Shown here in pieces: positions 18,701 through 25,973 of a stretch of 64,000 nt of DNA. Source of the stretch: Chloroflexota bacterium. Its GTDB lineage: Bacteria > Chloroflexota > Anaerolineae > CG2-30-64-16. The position numbers and the translations under genes were made by a program. Under the pieces are notes generated by a model. It saw only the letters and a list, made by a program, of their open reading frames with translations. It made no database searches and was not told where the DNA came from. Positions within the stretch are counted from its first letter, which is position 1; the number at the start of each line of letters is the position of its first letter. The stretch covers positions 83,424-147,423 of the forward strand of contig JAPLHB010000188.1 of the NCBI GenBank assembly GCA_026389845.1. Direction: 5' to 3'.

Positions 18701-18972
18701 TTGGGCGCGCCGGGGATGTCGTTACGGCTGTCGCCGGGCACAGCCAGCCCGGCCGCGTCGAGCGTGTAGGCGGGGGTCTGCACGCGGAGGGTGATGGATG
18801 GCCCCCCCCGCCCCCCGACGTCGGGGGGAGTCGGGGCGCTCCCAGGGGTGGCGGAAGACAGGTTTCCTCCAGGGTTGGGGGGTAGGGGGGCACTTGCACC
18901 CATCGGCGCAGCGCCGACGAGAAGCAACAGCGCCAGTGCGATGGATAAGATGTGCGTGAGTCTCGATGTCAT
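15484..18972 (-). CDS. Secreted gingipain-type cysteine protease (peptidase C25), C-terminus frameshifted
   Basis: About 1162 residues from ATG 18972 (MTSRLTHILSIALALLLLVG... signal peptide). In-frame sequence further upstream belongs to other remnants and was excluded. The C25 domain spans about 655-1030: GDGHYDF, catalytic His in WFGHASRVRWG (about 895), catalytic Cys in AYSCVAGYF (about 930), closing with FFGDPALKLRLP. Gingipain-like proteases cleave surface or secreted proteins. Four palindromic repeats lie in frame: about residues 26-57, 134-169, 243-276 and 590-612. After YQVWRS the frame is lost through a deletion, so the last about 90 residues are non-homologous. No clear ribosome site is seen. 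Confidence 0.82.
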   Translation of the reverse strand: MTSRLTHILSIALALLLLVGAAPMGASAPLPPNPGGNLSSATPGSAPTPPDVGGRGGPSITLRVQTPAYTLDAAGLAVPGDSRNDIPGAPNLPVWATIVELPAEGGWTISYDAAEAITLTMPAPLPSVPVPDYTSLRGSSLGPKQSPTSQEIASSHRDAPQSQNPLLAMTASDAPDFVPTVDRPDPAIYAADAFYPASPVQEGRVAWQGGRRLLALRVFPFQYNPVAGTLRYYPDIRVTVAISDHEDAKLREEHEARSGDDEPSRFVPFAALRGFAIQTSPAAALRLRTGARGLYRLTWADLVTAGVPVTTTAPATFAVSYLGQPVDIQVTGEDDSHFDPGDLVIFYAEPYVGRYMTQNVYWFTWGGADAARMATRTAPQDAALPVTVITQTLHVERDIDYYSAFTDRPQEADHWFDKSLVVGASDTTSKTITYTLALVNPLTTDEAVLRAVVHGGLPIDSTPDLQAVQVKLNDHLVGVYQWDGGIDYRIATVVPAAWLDRSPNVIELLASRWLRPDSTSYLVYPDWVELTYPATAGAAGDRLYIEAVASGTTQVAVSGFTADTVKVFDVRDARHPVQLTTVTAQALLTQAGVEPSGGLSPADAPPAKASTPEVGQAITYTIHFWDANLPNPTYSLSADAGLLAPQAIEPETATTWGAPGNAYDYIAIVHRSLWDAIQPLLDYRAAEGLRVAKVDVQDVYDEFSYGRRDPEAIRSFLSFAYHNWNAGGPRPQYVLLVGDGHYDFTGASSTTLLNLIPPYLVNVDPWLGETAADNRYVSVDGPGDYLPEMHVGRIPAQTAADVTAVVSKTIAYETTAPAGDWQRRVVFVADNCADGAGNFHAISEDIRLNWLPAGYDGQTIYYGSPSSCATANYSTGADMRKAITTTLNSGAFMLQWFGHASRVRWGSVSMFNIFDPPTLNANTVWPMTFAYSCVAGYFMNLDNNWQSLGETLLLTAARGSVADVSPSGFHIGSALTTLDQGMVKAIFQDRIGRAGPAVDAARLYYFSHASGFHDVIDTSIFFGDPALKLRLPPLPVTPTFFPLIEAGKMKLTWTHLPENTGYQVWRSDQPRGQHRRRGRQLRLRRPRCQRPRRLHGDPVERRIRLRARTGAVSCYAEQVVMLSGVNESRSATAGFQRSIYFRYETLRWGHAATYYSPSIRAE
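17136..17201. repeat. R9 palindrome inside the C25 gene
   Basis: CTGGAGTCGAG ... CTCGACTCCAG, an 11-bp perfect inverted repeat with a longer imperfect stem. A second copy overlaps the end of the HprK-like gene (25000-25064) and a degraded one lies near 46271-46325. Here it is in frame. Confidence 0.75.
18144..18243. repeat. R6 CACGAAG-type palindrome inside the C25 gene
   Basis: Imperfect inverted repeat rich in CGAAG/CTTCG (GCCACGAAGCGCCGCGAAGG ... CGCGTCTTCGTG), read in frame as a charged Glu/Arg/Asp segment. A related element lies between genes at 61231-61309. Confidence 0.75.
18464..18571. repeat. R3 GTCATTGCGAGGAGCG palindrome inside the C25 gene
   Basis: Ends GTCATTGCGAGGAGCG and GCCTCGCAATGAC are complementary, with inner GACGAAGCAATCTC and GGGATTGCTT arms. 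A second copy is intergenic at 44047-44148. The frame is preserved. Confidence 0.85.
18800..18895. repeat. R4 repeat inside the C25 gene
   Basis: G/C-run palindromes (CCCCCCGACGTCGGGGGG and relatives) immediately after the signal-peptide codons, encoding a PPNPGG...PPDVGG linker. Confidence 0.75.
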
Positions 18973-18990
18973 GATATCAATCCAATGGCA

Positions 18991-19031
18991 AGACCCTCCC
19001 GCCGGCCCAACATCGCCCCGTGGGAGGGTCT
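18991..19031 (-). other. Hairpin upstream of the C25 gene
   Basis: AGACCCTCCC (18991-19000) pairs perfectly with GGGAGGGTCT (19022-19031), 18 bp before the protease ATG. It could be a leader structure or an attenuator. No U-run follows on the minus strand. Confidence 0.5.
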
Positions 19032-19066
19032 CGTAACTTTCAGTATCCAGCTTCCAGCACTCAGCC

Positions 19067-19234
19067 CTACCGCACCACCGCCGGCAGCCAATACCAGCCA
19101 ACCGGCATCGTGACGCTGACCGTCTCCAGCGCCTCTTCGCTCCCATCCAGCCCCACGGCGGCCACGCGATAGCGGTAGGCGGCCCTGCGCGCCACATCGG
19201 CGTCGTTCCAGCGATAGCCGTAGCCCGACGGGTG
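19067..19234 (-). pseudogene. Remnant of a surface-protein C-terminal module
   Basis: The reverse strand encodes about 54 residues ending in MPVGWYWLPAVVR-stop, almost identical to the last 54 residues of the 907-residue neighbour (MPVGWYWLPAVAQ). Everything 5' of the block is lost, and an unrelated fragment starting MVQERIALKE joins it in another frame at 19236-19341. It sits downstream of a precursor-like peptide exactly as the intact gene follows the other peptide, implying an ancestral tandem duplication that decayed. Confidence 0.85.
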
Positions 19235-19344
19235 CTATTCGCGTCGTTATCTTGGTAACCCCAACCCCTTTCGTAACGCTGTCCTAGTCGCTGAGAGATC
19301 AGACGTGGGGTTTCCTTCAGAGCAATTCGTTCCTGAACCATAAC

Positions 19345-19512
19345 CTACGAAAGCTTCAGCGGCCCCAAGAAACTGCTCAACGGATTCAGCGAATCGCTGC
19401 CAGGCGCGCTGTCCTGTGCGCGCGCTTCCAACGATCGCTCCAGCACAATGGCTGGCTCCTCCCACGGCTGGCGAGACATCTGCTTCTCCGCGACTGTAGT
19501 CTGGTGTTCCAT
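19345..19512 (-). CDS. Candidate RiPP precursor peptide A1 (55 aa)
   Basis: Short gene with a perfect AGGAGG (19522-19527) nine bases before ATG 19512. The product starts MEHQTTVAEKQMS, continues RQPWEEPAIVLERSLE and ends NPLSSFLGPLKLS. A second gene 3.2 kb upstream encodes a homologue sharing MEH, the 16-residue block and NPLxxFLGPL. A leader-like conserved stretch, an Ala/Asp/Ser-rich hinge and a short conserved tail, next to SPASM radical SAM, PqqD and HprK-like genes, fit a RiPP precursor. No cysteine is present, which argues against a thioether product on this peptide. No signal peptide. Confidence 0.72.
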   Translation of the reverse strand: MEHQTTVAEKQMSRQPWEEPAIVLERSLEARAQDSAPGSDSLNPLSSFLGPLKLS

Positions 19513-19615
19513 AGGTGTATTCCTCCTGTTAGCAGGAATGACGGTTGATGAAGATTACGAATGGTGTTACAGGCGGGAGCTATCCTGCTGGCCGTTCACG
19601 AGTTCGTGGGAGATA

Positions 19616-19683
19616 ACAACGAATCGAAGGATCGAGCGAATCGCCCCGCGACGATTCGTTTCATCCTCCGATTCGTTGTTCTA
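19616..19683. repeat. Long hairpin between the 907-aa gene and peptide A1
   Basis: AACAACGAATCGAAGGAT and ATCCTCCGATTCGTTGTT are nearly perfectly complementary with an inner CGAATCG/CGATTCG pairing. It lies downstream of the 907-residue gene and may end its transcript. There is no clear T-run. Confidence 0.65.
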
Positions 19684-19702
19684 TGCGCTGCTGCCGCGCC
19701 CG

Positions 19703-22426
19703 TTACTGCGCTACCGCCGGCAGCCAATACCAGCCAACCGGCATCGTGACGCTGACCGTCTCCAGCGCCTCTTCGCTCCCGTCCAGCCCTACGGCGGCCA
19801 CGAGATAGCGATAGGTGGCTCCGCGCGCCACGCCGGCGTCGTTCCAGCGATAGCCGTAGCCCGACGGGGAGCCAGGTGCCTGGCTGGGGATCATGGCCGC
19901 GTTGAGCCGCGTCCAGTCGCCGCCTGCGGCATCGGCCCGGTAGACGTGATAACCCTGGCTGGATAGCTCGCTGGTCGTCTCCCACGCCACGACGATGCGG
20001 CCGCCCACGGCCGTCGCGTTCAGGCTGGAGAGCGGTGCGGCAAGGGGCGTGTCGAAGGCGGTGAAGTCGGAGAAGGTGGTTTGGGCGCCGGTGCTGAACT
20101 GGTTGCCGCTGACCGCGCCCAGCGTCTCAAAGGGATACGCGCCAGTCCATTTCTTGCCGCTCATCGCATCAGCGCCGTTCTTGTCGGCGTCCACAAAGGT
20201 AAGCGTGGCGTTATAGCCGGTGATGCTGACGACGGCTACGCCGCTGCCCGGCCAGTAACGGTCAATGTAACTGGTGGCGCTGCCGGGCTTGGAGGGGTGA
20301 GCTACGGTGGTCATGCTCAGCTTTGTGGGCGAGCTGAGCGTCCAGTAACGGTCAATGTAACTGGTGGCGCCGCCGGGCTTGTACGGGTGAACTGCATTGG
20401 TCACGTTGAGGCAGGCCATGCCGCTGCCCCCGGTCACATTCAGGTCCATCGGCGAGTACTCGGCCGTGCCGGTGATGTCGCCGATGGGAAAGGTGAAGCT
20501 GCCCGTGGTCGCGTAGGTCTTGCACAGCATGCCCGCGCTGTCGTCAGTCACCACCATGGCCGAGGCCGACGGTGTGCCGCCGACGGATGCGGAGGAACTC
20601 AGGGTCAGAGTGTTGGCGCCCAGGATCAGCAAGCCGTTGGTGAGGCGCAGGCGTTGGCTGACGGTCTGCGTCTCGGCCAGCCGTACGGCAGAGTGGCTTG
20701 GAGAATCTGGATGAATCCGCGGAATTTCGTTGTTGACAGTCTGCGCCGCGGCCAGCGATAAGCTGCTGCGCTTGTCAATGGCCAGGTAAGCCCAGTCGGT
20801 GGCGCTGTTGATCGTCTGCACTGAGAATAGGGGGCCATTGAACACCACCTCGCGATCATTGTTGTTGAACGAGCCCGCCAAGTCGAGGGTCCAGTCGCCG
20901 CCGACGTTCAGGTCGCCGCCGCTGGCATCGCCCAGGGACAACGCACCATTGATCGTTACATCGCCGCCCACCGTCAGCGGATTGTTGAGTCCGGGAGCGC
21001 CGTAATCCATGTAGAGCGCCGAACCTGAATCAATCGTCAGACTGCCTGCCATGCTGCGCGCTGCCGTGCTGCCGTTTGGGTAGTTCAGGGTGGTGTTGTT
21101 GCTGATCTGCACGTTGGCGGGATAGCCAGCGCCGCTGGTCGCGCTCCATTCCAAGCCGCGACCGTAGGTGGTGTTGGAATTATACTTCAGCGTGGAGGAT
21201 GCCCCATAGATCGGTGGGTTCGTGTTGACATACCCACCCGAGTTGATCTGAAGCGTGCCATTGACGGTAGAAATCGAAGAATCGAAATTGACACCCCCGG
21301 CGATGGTTACGTGGTTGAAGGTGGTAGCGTTGCCTGAGACTGTGCCGGAACCGGCGAAGCTAACGGTGCCGTCGTTGGCCGTAAAGGCTCCGTTGTTCAG
21401 AAACATTGACCCTGACTTGAGCGTCAGCGTGCGGGCAGTACTGGCTTCGCTCGTAAGCGTCTTGGATGAATTGATGACTAGATGTCTGACGGCGGCGTCC
21501 TTGTCAAGAGTGACATCATGGGCAATGGTGATCGTCTGATCGTCTGCGGGTACTTCTCCACACGTCCATGTGCCAGCCGTATTCCAATTGCCATCAGCAG
21601 CCGTAGCCCAAGAGGATGCCACTGTGTAAGAGTAGTTGGAGCCGCCATTGTTGTTCAGGTTGATCGTATAGTAGTTTGCGTCGCTTCCAGAAATAGAAGA
21701 TACATCACCTGAAGTGAAGAGGTAATACCACACCGTATTTTCAGCGGTGTTGGTACCACTCGGAATGGAGGCGCTGTAGGAGGTTCCTGAACCCGTCAAC
21801 TTGACGACGGTCGAGGTGCTGAAGTTGTCTGTCGAGTAGCGAAGGTATACCGCCTGCCCTGTTGACAAAGAACCGTCCAGCGTGGCATCGACAGTCACCG
21901 CTTCGCCGGGGCAAACCGTGCCCGAAGGCGTGCGCGAGGTCGAGCTAACGCTGCGCACAGTGTCCTGGATCTCGAAGACGATGACTTTCGAGGTGCCAGG
22001 CGCGCCCGAACCCGCCGTCTTGAACACATATTTGTATGATGTGCTGCCCACATTGACGTAGTAGGCCTTGCTTCCACCCCAGCTTTGCAATCCGGTAGAT
22101 GTTGCCAACGAGAGTTGGATATCACTTCCGCCGTTCGGTCCGTACTTGGTGCTGCCGGTCGAATTCCAGAAGCGGAAGTATCTGTTGCCGGTAGCCGAGT
22201 TGCTGGTCTCGAACTTGTAGCTTCCCGATCCCGATGGGGTTTCTGTCATAGCCGCGCCACTGTTCCAGCCAGCCTGTCCACTCCAGCCGTCACCACTCTC
22301 AAATTGGTGGGGTATCTGATCGCCTGTGCCTGCATACACTGGCGCGACCGCGGACAGCCCGGCCAAGACCAGCCCCAAGATCAGCACCGCCATCGCCACG
22401 AAGTTCAAAAAACGAGTCTGTTTCAT
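19703..22426 (-). CDS. Secreted multidomain surface protein (907 aa) with shared C-terminal module
   Basis: Signal peptide MKQTRFLNFVAMAVLILGLV with a PVYA cleavage site. An N-terminal beta-rich region (about 35-260) contains a glycan-binding-like CPGEAVTVDATLDG segment. A long parallel-beta-like stretch (about 285-640, opening NWNTAGTWTCGEVPADDQTI) is followed by a partly duplicated block containing SYIDRYW twice (about 675-725), and the FN3-like C-terminal module (about 805-907: VVAWETTSELSSQGYHVYR ... YWLPAVAQ). Start ATG has GGAGG. The likely role is cell-surface binding or matrix. It follows precursor-like peptide A2, which suggests linked expression. Confidence 0.82.
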   Translation of the reverse strand: MKQTRFLNFVAMAVLILGLVLAGLSAVAPVYAGTGDQIPHQFESGDGWSGQAGWNSGAAMTETPSGSGSYKFETSNSATGNRYFRFWNSTGSTKYGPNGGSDIQLSLATSTGLQSWGGSKAYYVNVGSTSYKYVFKTAGSGAPGTSKVIVFEIQDTVRSVSSTSRTPSGTVCPGEAVTVDATLDGSLSTGQAVYLRYSTDNFSTSTVVKLTGSGTSYSASIPSGTNTAENTVWYYLFTSGDVSSISGSDANYYTINLNNNGGSNYSYTVASSWATAADGNWNTAGTWTCGEVPADDQTITIAHDVTLDKDAAVRHLVINSSKTLTSEASTARTLTLKSGSMFLNNGAFTANDGTVSFAGSGTVSGNATTFNHVTIAGGVNFDSSISTVNGTLQINSGGYVNTNPPIYGASSTLKYNSNTTYGRGLEWSATSGAGYPANVQISNNTTLNYPNGSTAARSMAGSLTIDSGSALYMDYGAPGLNNPLTVGGDVTINGALSLGDASGGDLNVGGDWTLDLAGSFNNNDREVVFNGPLFSVQTINSATDWAYLAIDKRSSLSLAAAQTVNNEIPRIHPDSPSHSAVRLAETQTVSQRLRLTNGLLILGANTLTLSSSASVGGTPSASAMVVTDDSAGMLCKTYATTGSFTFPIGDITGTAEYSPMDLNVTGGSGMACLNVTNAVHPYKPGGATSYIDRYWTLSSPTKLSMTTVAHPSKPGSATSYIDRYWPGSGVAVVSITGYNATLTFVDADKNGADAMSGKKWTGAYPFETLGAVSGNQFSTGAQTTFSDFTAFDTPLAAPLSSLNATAVGGRIVVAWETTSELSSQGYHVYRADAAGGDWTRLNAAMIPSQAPGSPSGYGYRWNDAGVARGATYRYLVAAVGLDGSEEALETVSVTMPVGWYWLPAVAQ

Positions 22427-22531
22427 GATTTCCTCCGCATTCGCCGGCTACTCCCGGCAGAGGCTCAGGTCGAAATATTCGTCGAAACCAGGTCCGGCCC
22501 ATCTCATCCGTCTGGCCGGTTGGCAGCAACC

Positions 22532-22680
22532 CTAATGGACGTTCGTCTTCCAGTCAGTGCCATGGCCGTTCGTGGCGCAGGCTGCCGCAAATGCGCCCTG
22601 GGGCTGCACGATGATCAAAGCCGCGCACACCAGGGCCAAAGCCACGCCGATTTTACCAACTTGAACGACGATTTTATCAT
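22532..22680 (-). pseudogene. Possible frameshifted short secreted peptide
   Basis: An ATG at 22680 with GGAAGG upstream opens a 21-codon frame that stops early. Shifting by two bases gives IVVQVGKIGVALALVCAALI, a QGAFA cleavage-like site and the tail CATNGHGTDWKTNVH, a convincing signal-peptide layout. It may be a frameshifted small gene or a sequence error. It lies between peptide A2 and the 907-residue gene. Confidence 0.3.
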
Positions 22681-22742
22681 GCCTTCCTTGCCGTTGATCG
22701 CGCGATGCAGGATTCCATGCAGCGAACAAAGAACGACGGTGC

Positions 22743-22919
22743 TCACGTGCAAGGGCCGCCGTTCGACGTGCTCAGCGGCCCCAAGAACCCGGCAAGCGGA
22801 TTCCGCGAATCGCCGCCGCCCTGGCCGCGCACTTCCAACGATCGTTCCAGCACGATAGCTGGTTCCTCCCACGGCTGGCGGGACTGTGGCTCTGGTTGCG
22901 TTGACGTCTTGTGCTCCAT
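22743..22919 (-). CDS. Candidate RiPP precursor peptide A2 (58 aa)
   Basis: ATG 22919 sits eight bases after a perfect AGGAGG (22928-22933). The product starts MEHKTSTQPEPQS, continues RQPWEEPAIVLERSLE and ends NPLAGFLGPLSTSNGGPCT. Its homologue A1 shares the leader-like block and FLGPL tail, but the hinge differs (Gly-rich here) and this copy has one cysteine (Cys57). It is encoded 100 bp downstream of the radical SAM/SPASM gene on the same strand, so it is probably co-transcribed. The modification chemistry cannot be predicted. Confidence 0.75.
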   Translation of the reverse strand: MEHKTSTQPEPQSRQPWEEPAIVLERSLEVRGQGGGDSRNPLAGFLGPLSTSNGGPCT

Positions 22920-23018
22920 GGCGATTTCCTCCTGATGTGTGATGATGCTGGCGAACGAGTGCGTGAGGATTCCCCCACCAAATGATAAACTGAAATCTGT
23001 TATAGGCTGCAGAGCGAT

Positions 23019-24185
23019 TTAATCTGCGTGGCTTTCTGTATCACGTGCCCTCAATATCCATGCCTGCACCGGCGTCTCCGGCACGGACATCCCTAAATGC
23101 TGTTCGGCATACCGCGCCTGCGCGTGACGGCAGGCCAACGAGTGGCCGGCATAGGGATCGCCGCGCTCCTTCCACGCCAGCCCCGCACACCGTCCCTCGC
23201 AATATGCGGCGAGCGGGCAGCCGCGGCAATCGGGCAGGTTGGCAAAGGTGTGCTGGCTGCGCAACTGGCGCAGGATGGGCGCATCGGCCCAGATGTCGGC
23301 AAATCGCTGGCGGCGCTCACCGACCAGGCGACCGGCCGGAATCCGCAGCTCGTTGCAGGGATACACCACCCCGTAGGGACTGACAAGGCAGGATGCAAGC
23401 CCGACCTGGCACGTGCGCCGGCTGGCAGCGGGCGGCTTGGGGAGAAACGGCGTTCGGTCGGCAAGGAGGACGCCGGTCATCTGGCTGGTCGAGAGCTGGT
23501 AGCGTGCGGCTTTCAGCCTGCCGTCGTCGTTGGGTGAAATCTTGAACGTTTGCTCGTAGTATACACCGAATTCTTGTGCTATGTCAAGCATGGCCTGGCA
23601 CTCGGCGAGGTTCAAATCCAATAACAACGTGTTCAGCTTGACCCGTACCCCGCGCTCCTGCAGCAGCCGGACGCCCCGCAGGATGCGGCGCAGCGTATCG
23701 CGGCCGCCCATCACCGCGTCGCTCGTCTCAACCGTCGCGCCCAGCAGGCTGATGTCCACCTGTACGGGGTCGAGATCGGCCACCCGCTCCGCCGCGTCCG
23801 GCGTCAGCAGCGTGCCATTGGTCTTCAGGTCGAGCGCAAAGCCCAGCGCGCGCGCCCGCCCGGCAATCGTGAAGAAATCGCGGCGGGTCAGGATCTCCCC
23901 GCCGGTCAGGGTCAGCCGCAGCGCGCCGGCCGCGGCCAACTGCGCCAGCACGTCCAGGCACTCGGCCGTGGTCAGCTCTGGCTCGGCCCGCGACACGTTG
24001 TAGCACATTACACAGGCCAGGTTGCACCGGTGCGTCAGCTCCCAGAGGATCGTGTAGGGCACGTGCTCGGCTCGGAGGCGACCCAGGAGCGCGTCGTAGG
24101 CGTCCGCAGGGGTGGCACGCTCGCCACACGCGTCGAACTGGGGGGTGGGAGGCTGGAAGCTGGAAGCTGGAAGCTGGTCGGTCAC
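23019..24185 (-). CDS. Radical SAM/SPASM peptide-modifying enzyme
   Basis: A 388-residue enzyme of the PqqE/SPASM type. The radical SAM cluster motif is THRCNLACVMC (Cys54, Cys58, Cys61). TLTGGEILTRRDFF is the SAM-binding GGE motif. A C-terminal SPASM domain contributes auxiliary Fe-S cysteines (TCQVGLASCLVSPYGVVYPC, then CRGCPLAAYCEGRCAG). Such enzymes install C-C, thioether or other crosslinks in RiPP precursors, which are delivered by a PqqD-like domain; that domain is encoded separately upstream. The GTG start at 24185 has a weak ribosome site and the first codons look repeat-derived (AGCTTCC units), so the true start is uncertain. Confidence 0.9.
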   Translation of the reverse strand: MTDQLPASSFQPPTPQFDACGERATPADAYDALLGRLRAEHVPYTILWELTHRCNLACVMCYNVSRAEPELTTAECLDVLAQLAAAGALRLTLTGGEILTRRDFFTIAGRARALGFALDLKTNGTLLTPDAAERVADLDPVQVDISLLGATVETSDAVMGGRDTLRRILRGVRLLQERGVRVKLNTLLLDLNLAECQAMLDIAQEFGVYYEQTFKISPNDDGRLKAARYQLSTSQMTGVLLADRTPFLPKPPAASRRTCQVGLASCLVSPYGVVYPCNELRIPAGRLVGERRQRFADIWADAPILRQLRSQHTFANLPDCRGCPLAAYCEGRCAGLAWKERGDPYAGHSLACRHAQARYAEQHLGMSVPETPVQAWILRARDTESHAD

Positions 24186-24233
24186 GATACGCTCACGATT
24201 GGACAGGACGCTGATAAACGCAGATTCTTTCTT

Positions 24234-24600
24234 GGCGGTACCGCAAAGCTCGTTTTGTCACCCCTTCGTGTACTCAGGGCAAGCTCTGAGCGGGTTAGCC
24301 CCGTGAAGTGCGTTGCGGCGAAAATCCAGCGAAGAGCCTGCCCTGAGCGCAGTCGAAGGAGTCTCGTCGCGGGATAAGATTCTTCGCTGGTGTCACGCCG
24401 CTACGATAGATTAGGGGCAGACCCGCTGCTCAGAAACTTGCAACGCCGGATGCTTCGCTGGATACTTGCCGCAGCAATCGTTGGCTGGTAGGCCCGCTCA
24501 GCATGACAAGCGCGGGAGTTTCTATCTTCAAGAATGCCGCCGCGCGGCATGGCAGTTCTCAGAATGACAGGCCGTGGGTAGCGAGTTTTCCGCCATTGCC
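24234..24600. mobile_element. MITE-like element, intact copy d (367 bp)
   Basis: Ends GGCGGTACCGCAAAGCTCG and CGAGTTTTCCGCCATTGCC are inverted, and TTTCTT flanks both sides (24228-24233, 24601-24606) as a 6-bp target duplication. Inside is the R1 palindrome (24256-24508) plus the R5 block CGCCGCGCGGCATGGCAG. The element is inserted in another palindrome built on CTGCGTTTATCTGCGTCC, whose halves lie on either side. No transposase gene. Confidence 0.82.
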
Positions 24601-24645
24601 TTTCTTGGATTTGATCTGCGTCGTTCTGCGTTTATCTGCGTCCCC

Positions 24646-24927
24646 CTATTCCGCCCAGGCCAGCAGCCCCTTGGCGTCCAGCTCGGCCAGGAACGCGGCG
24701 ACGCTGGCCCGGGCGTGGTCGAGATCCACCGCGAACTCGCCGGTCAGGCTGACCGCGATCGCCTCGGCCGTGGCTGTGCCGTCGGCCAGCTCCCAGATGC
24801 GCGAGCCGACGGGGTTGAACAGCCGCACGACGTTCTCGGCCGGGCTGATCACCACCGCCTCGCCGCTGAACGTGCGCGACGCAGTGCGCGGATTGTGCAT
24901 CGGTTTCCGAAGATCGAATTGGGTCAT
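24646..24927 (-). CDS. PqqD-family peptide chaperone / RiPP recognition element
   Basis: 93 residues from ATG 24927, chosen over an upstream in-frame start because GGGAG precedes it closely. The winged-helix PqqD pattern is clear: VVISPAENVVRLFNPVGSRIWELADG, then a TAEAIAVSLTGEF helix and a C-terminal FLAELDAKGLLAW helix. These domains bind leader peptides of radical-SAM-modified RiPPs and present them to the enzyme. Here the gene precedes the radical SAM gene but is separated from it by a MITE insertion of about 370 bp, which may affect co-expression. Confidence 0.85.
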   Translation of the reverse strand: MTQFDLRKPMHNPRTASRTFSGEAVVISPAENVVRLFNPVGSRIWELADGTATAEAIAVSLTGEFAVDLDHARASVAAFLAELDAKGLLAWAE

Positions 24928-24999
24928 GGTCGCTCCCAAGTAGCCACGAATTACACGAATTGACACGAAAAATCATGCTGTAGATGTTCAGATAACCTT

Positions 25000-25064
25000 C
25001 TGGACTTGAGGCTTTAGCCGGTTGCTCGTGTTGACCACGAAACCGGCCGAAGCCTCTATTCCAG
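25000..25064. repeat. R9 palindrome overlapping the end of the HprK-like gene
   Basis: CTGGACTTGAGGCTTTAGCC pairs with GGCCGAAGCCTCTATTCCAG. The HprK-like stop codon (25056-25058) lies inside it, so the last codons of that gene come from the repeat. Confidence 0.65.
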
Positions 25065-25973
25065 ATCGAGAAGCGCCCTTCGTCGTCCGTCGTTCGTCGC
25101 CAAAAACTCCCACAACTCCGTCGTCGGCAGGAACCCCAGCCGGTAGACCGGCACAGCCGTGATGAGGCGTTCGGCGACGGCCAGCCAGGCGACGGCGCTC
25201 TCGGCCCGCTCGGTCGCCACCTTTTCGGTGCCCAATAGCGCCATCACCGCCTCGGCCGGCGATAGCCGCGCCAACTGGAAATCGGGCGTGTGAGCCAGGG
25301 TGTAGATCGCGGCCAGGGGCACGCGGCAGTTGACGCGGCGCACCAGTTCCGTCGGCGTGCTGAAGCCCCACAGTGGCGTGCTCAGCAGCTCCCACGGCCC
25401 CCCCAGCCCCCCGACTTCGGGGGGAGGTGCGCTTCTTCCCCCAGATTGGGGGGCCGGAGGGGCGACGCTTGCCCGCACCACCACGTTTTCATCGCTCAAC
25501 ACCTCGGCGTAGCCCTGGGCCAGCCGGGCCACGGTCGTCTTGCCCGCGCCGGAAGGCCCGGTGAAGACGTGACCTTGCCCGTCCAGCACGATGCCGGAGG
25601 CGTGCAACAGCAGCCCGGCGTGTTCCCGCGGCAGCGTTTGCATGAGGATGTAGGCCAGCGTGCGCTCCAGTGCGGAGGCGGCGCGCGCCTCCGTGGGCGT
25701 GCTCACCCACGCCTGGCGGCCGGCCAGGTCAATCCAGCCCGCGTACGCGGCCACGCGAAACGTCGTCCGCGGCCCCTCGTGGCGGACCCACGCCGCGTCC
25801 GTGTCCTCCAGGCCGGGGTCGAGGGCCAGCGTGACCTGCCAGGCGGGTGCGACGTCATCCGCCTGGAACGCGGCGTACCGTTCTCGCAGCGCGGCCGTCC
25901 ACGCGGGCGCGGGCAGGTCAACCGCGATGAGGAGGTCGGCGATGGCGAGGGTCAGGCGCGAAGAACGCGTCAT
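25056..25973 (-). CDS. HPr-kinase-like P-loop protein (HprK-related)
   Basis: 305 residues with a Walker A GPSGAGKTT (139-147) and a following LSDENVVV strand (159-166), typical of HPr kinase-related proteins found beside PqqD and signal-peptidase-like genes. Family members may phosphorylate a small protein or peptide; HPr-kinase homologues in lasso-peptide clusters phosphorylate the peptide C-terminus. Residues about 171-193 (APPAPQSGG...PPPEVGG) are an in-frame R4 repeat insertion just after the kinase core. The start overlaps the stop of a 32-codon ORF by ATGA. The target here is unknown. Confidence 0.8.
   Translation of the reverse strand: MTRSSRLTLAIADLLIAVDLPAPAWTAALRERYAAFQADDVAPAWQVTLALDPGLEDTDAAWVRHEGPRTTFRVAAYAGWIDLAGRQAWVSTPTEARAASALERTLAYILMQTLPREHAGLLLHASGIVLDGQGHVFTGPSGAGKTTVARLAQGYAEVLSDENVVVRASVAPPAPQSGGRSAPPPEVGGLGGPWELLSTPLWGFSTPTELVRRVNCRVPLAAIYTLAHTPDFQLARLSPAEAVMALLGTEKVATERAESAVAWLAVAERLITAVPVYRLGFLPTTELWEFLATNDGRRRALLDLE
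25394..25468. repeat. R4 repeat inside the HprK-like gene
   Basis: CCCCCCGACTTCGGGGGG and CCCCCAGATTGGGGGG palindromes in frame. Same family as 12911-13018 and 18800-18895. Confidence 0.75.

Noticed and set aside
15484..19341. A single continuous 1285-codon frame through the protease region
   Set aside because: Sequence above 18972 mixes unrelated remnants in other frames; the signal-peptide start at 18972 fits the protein family.
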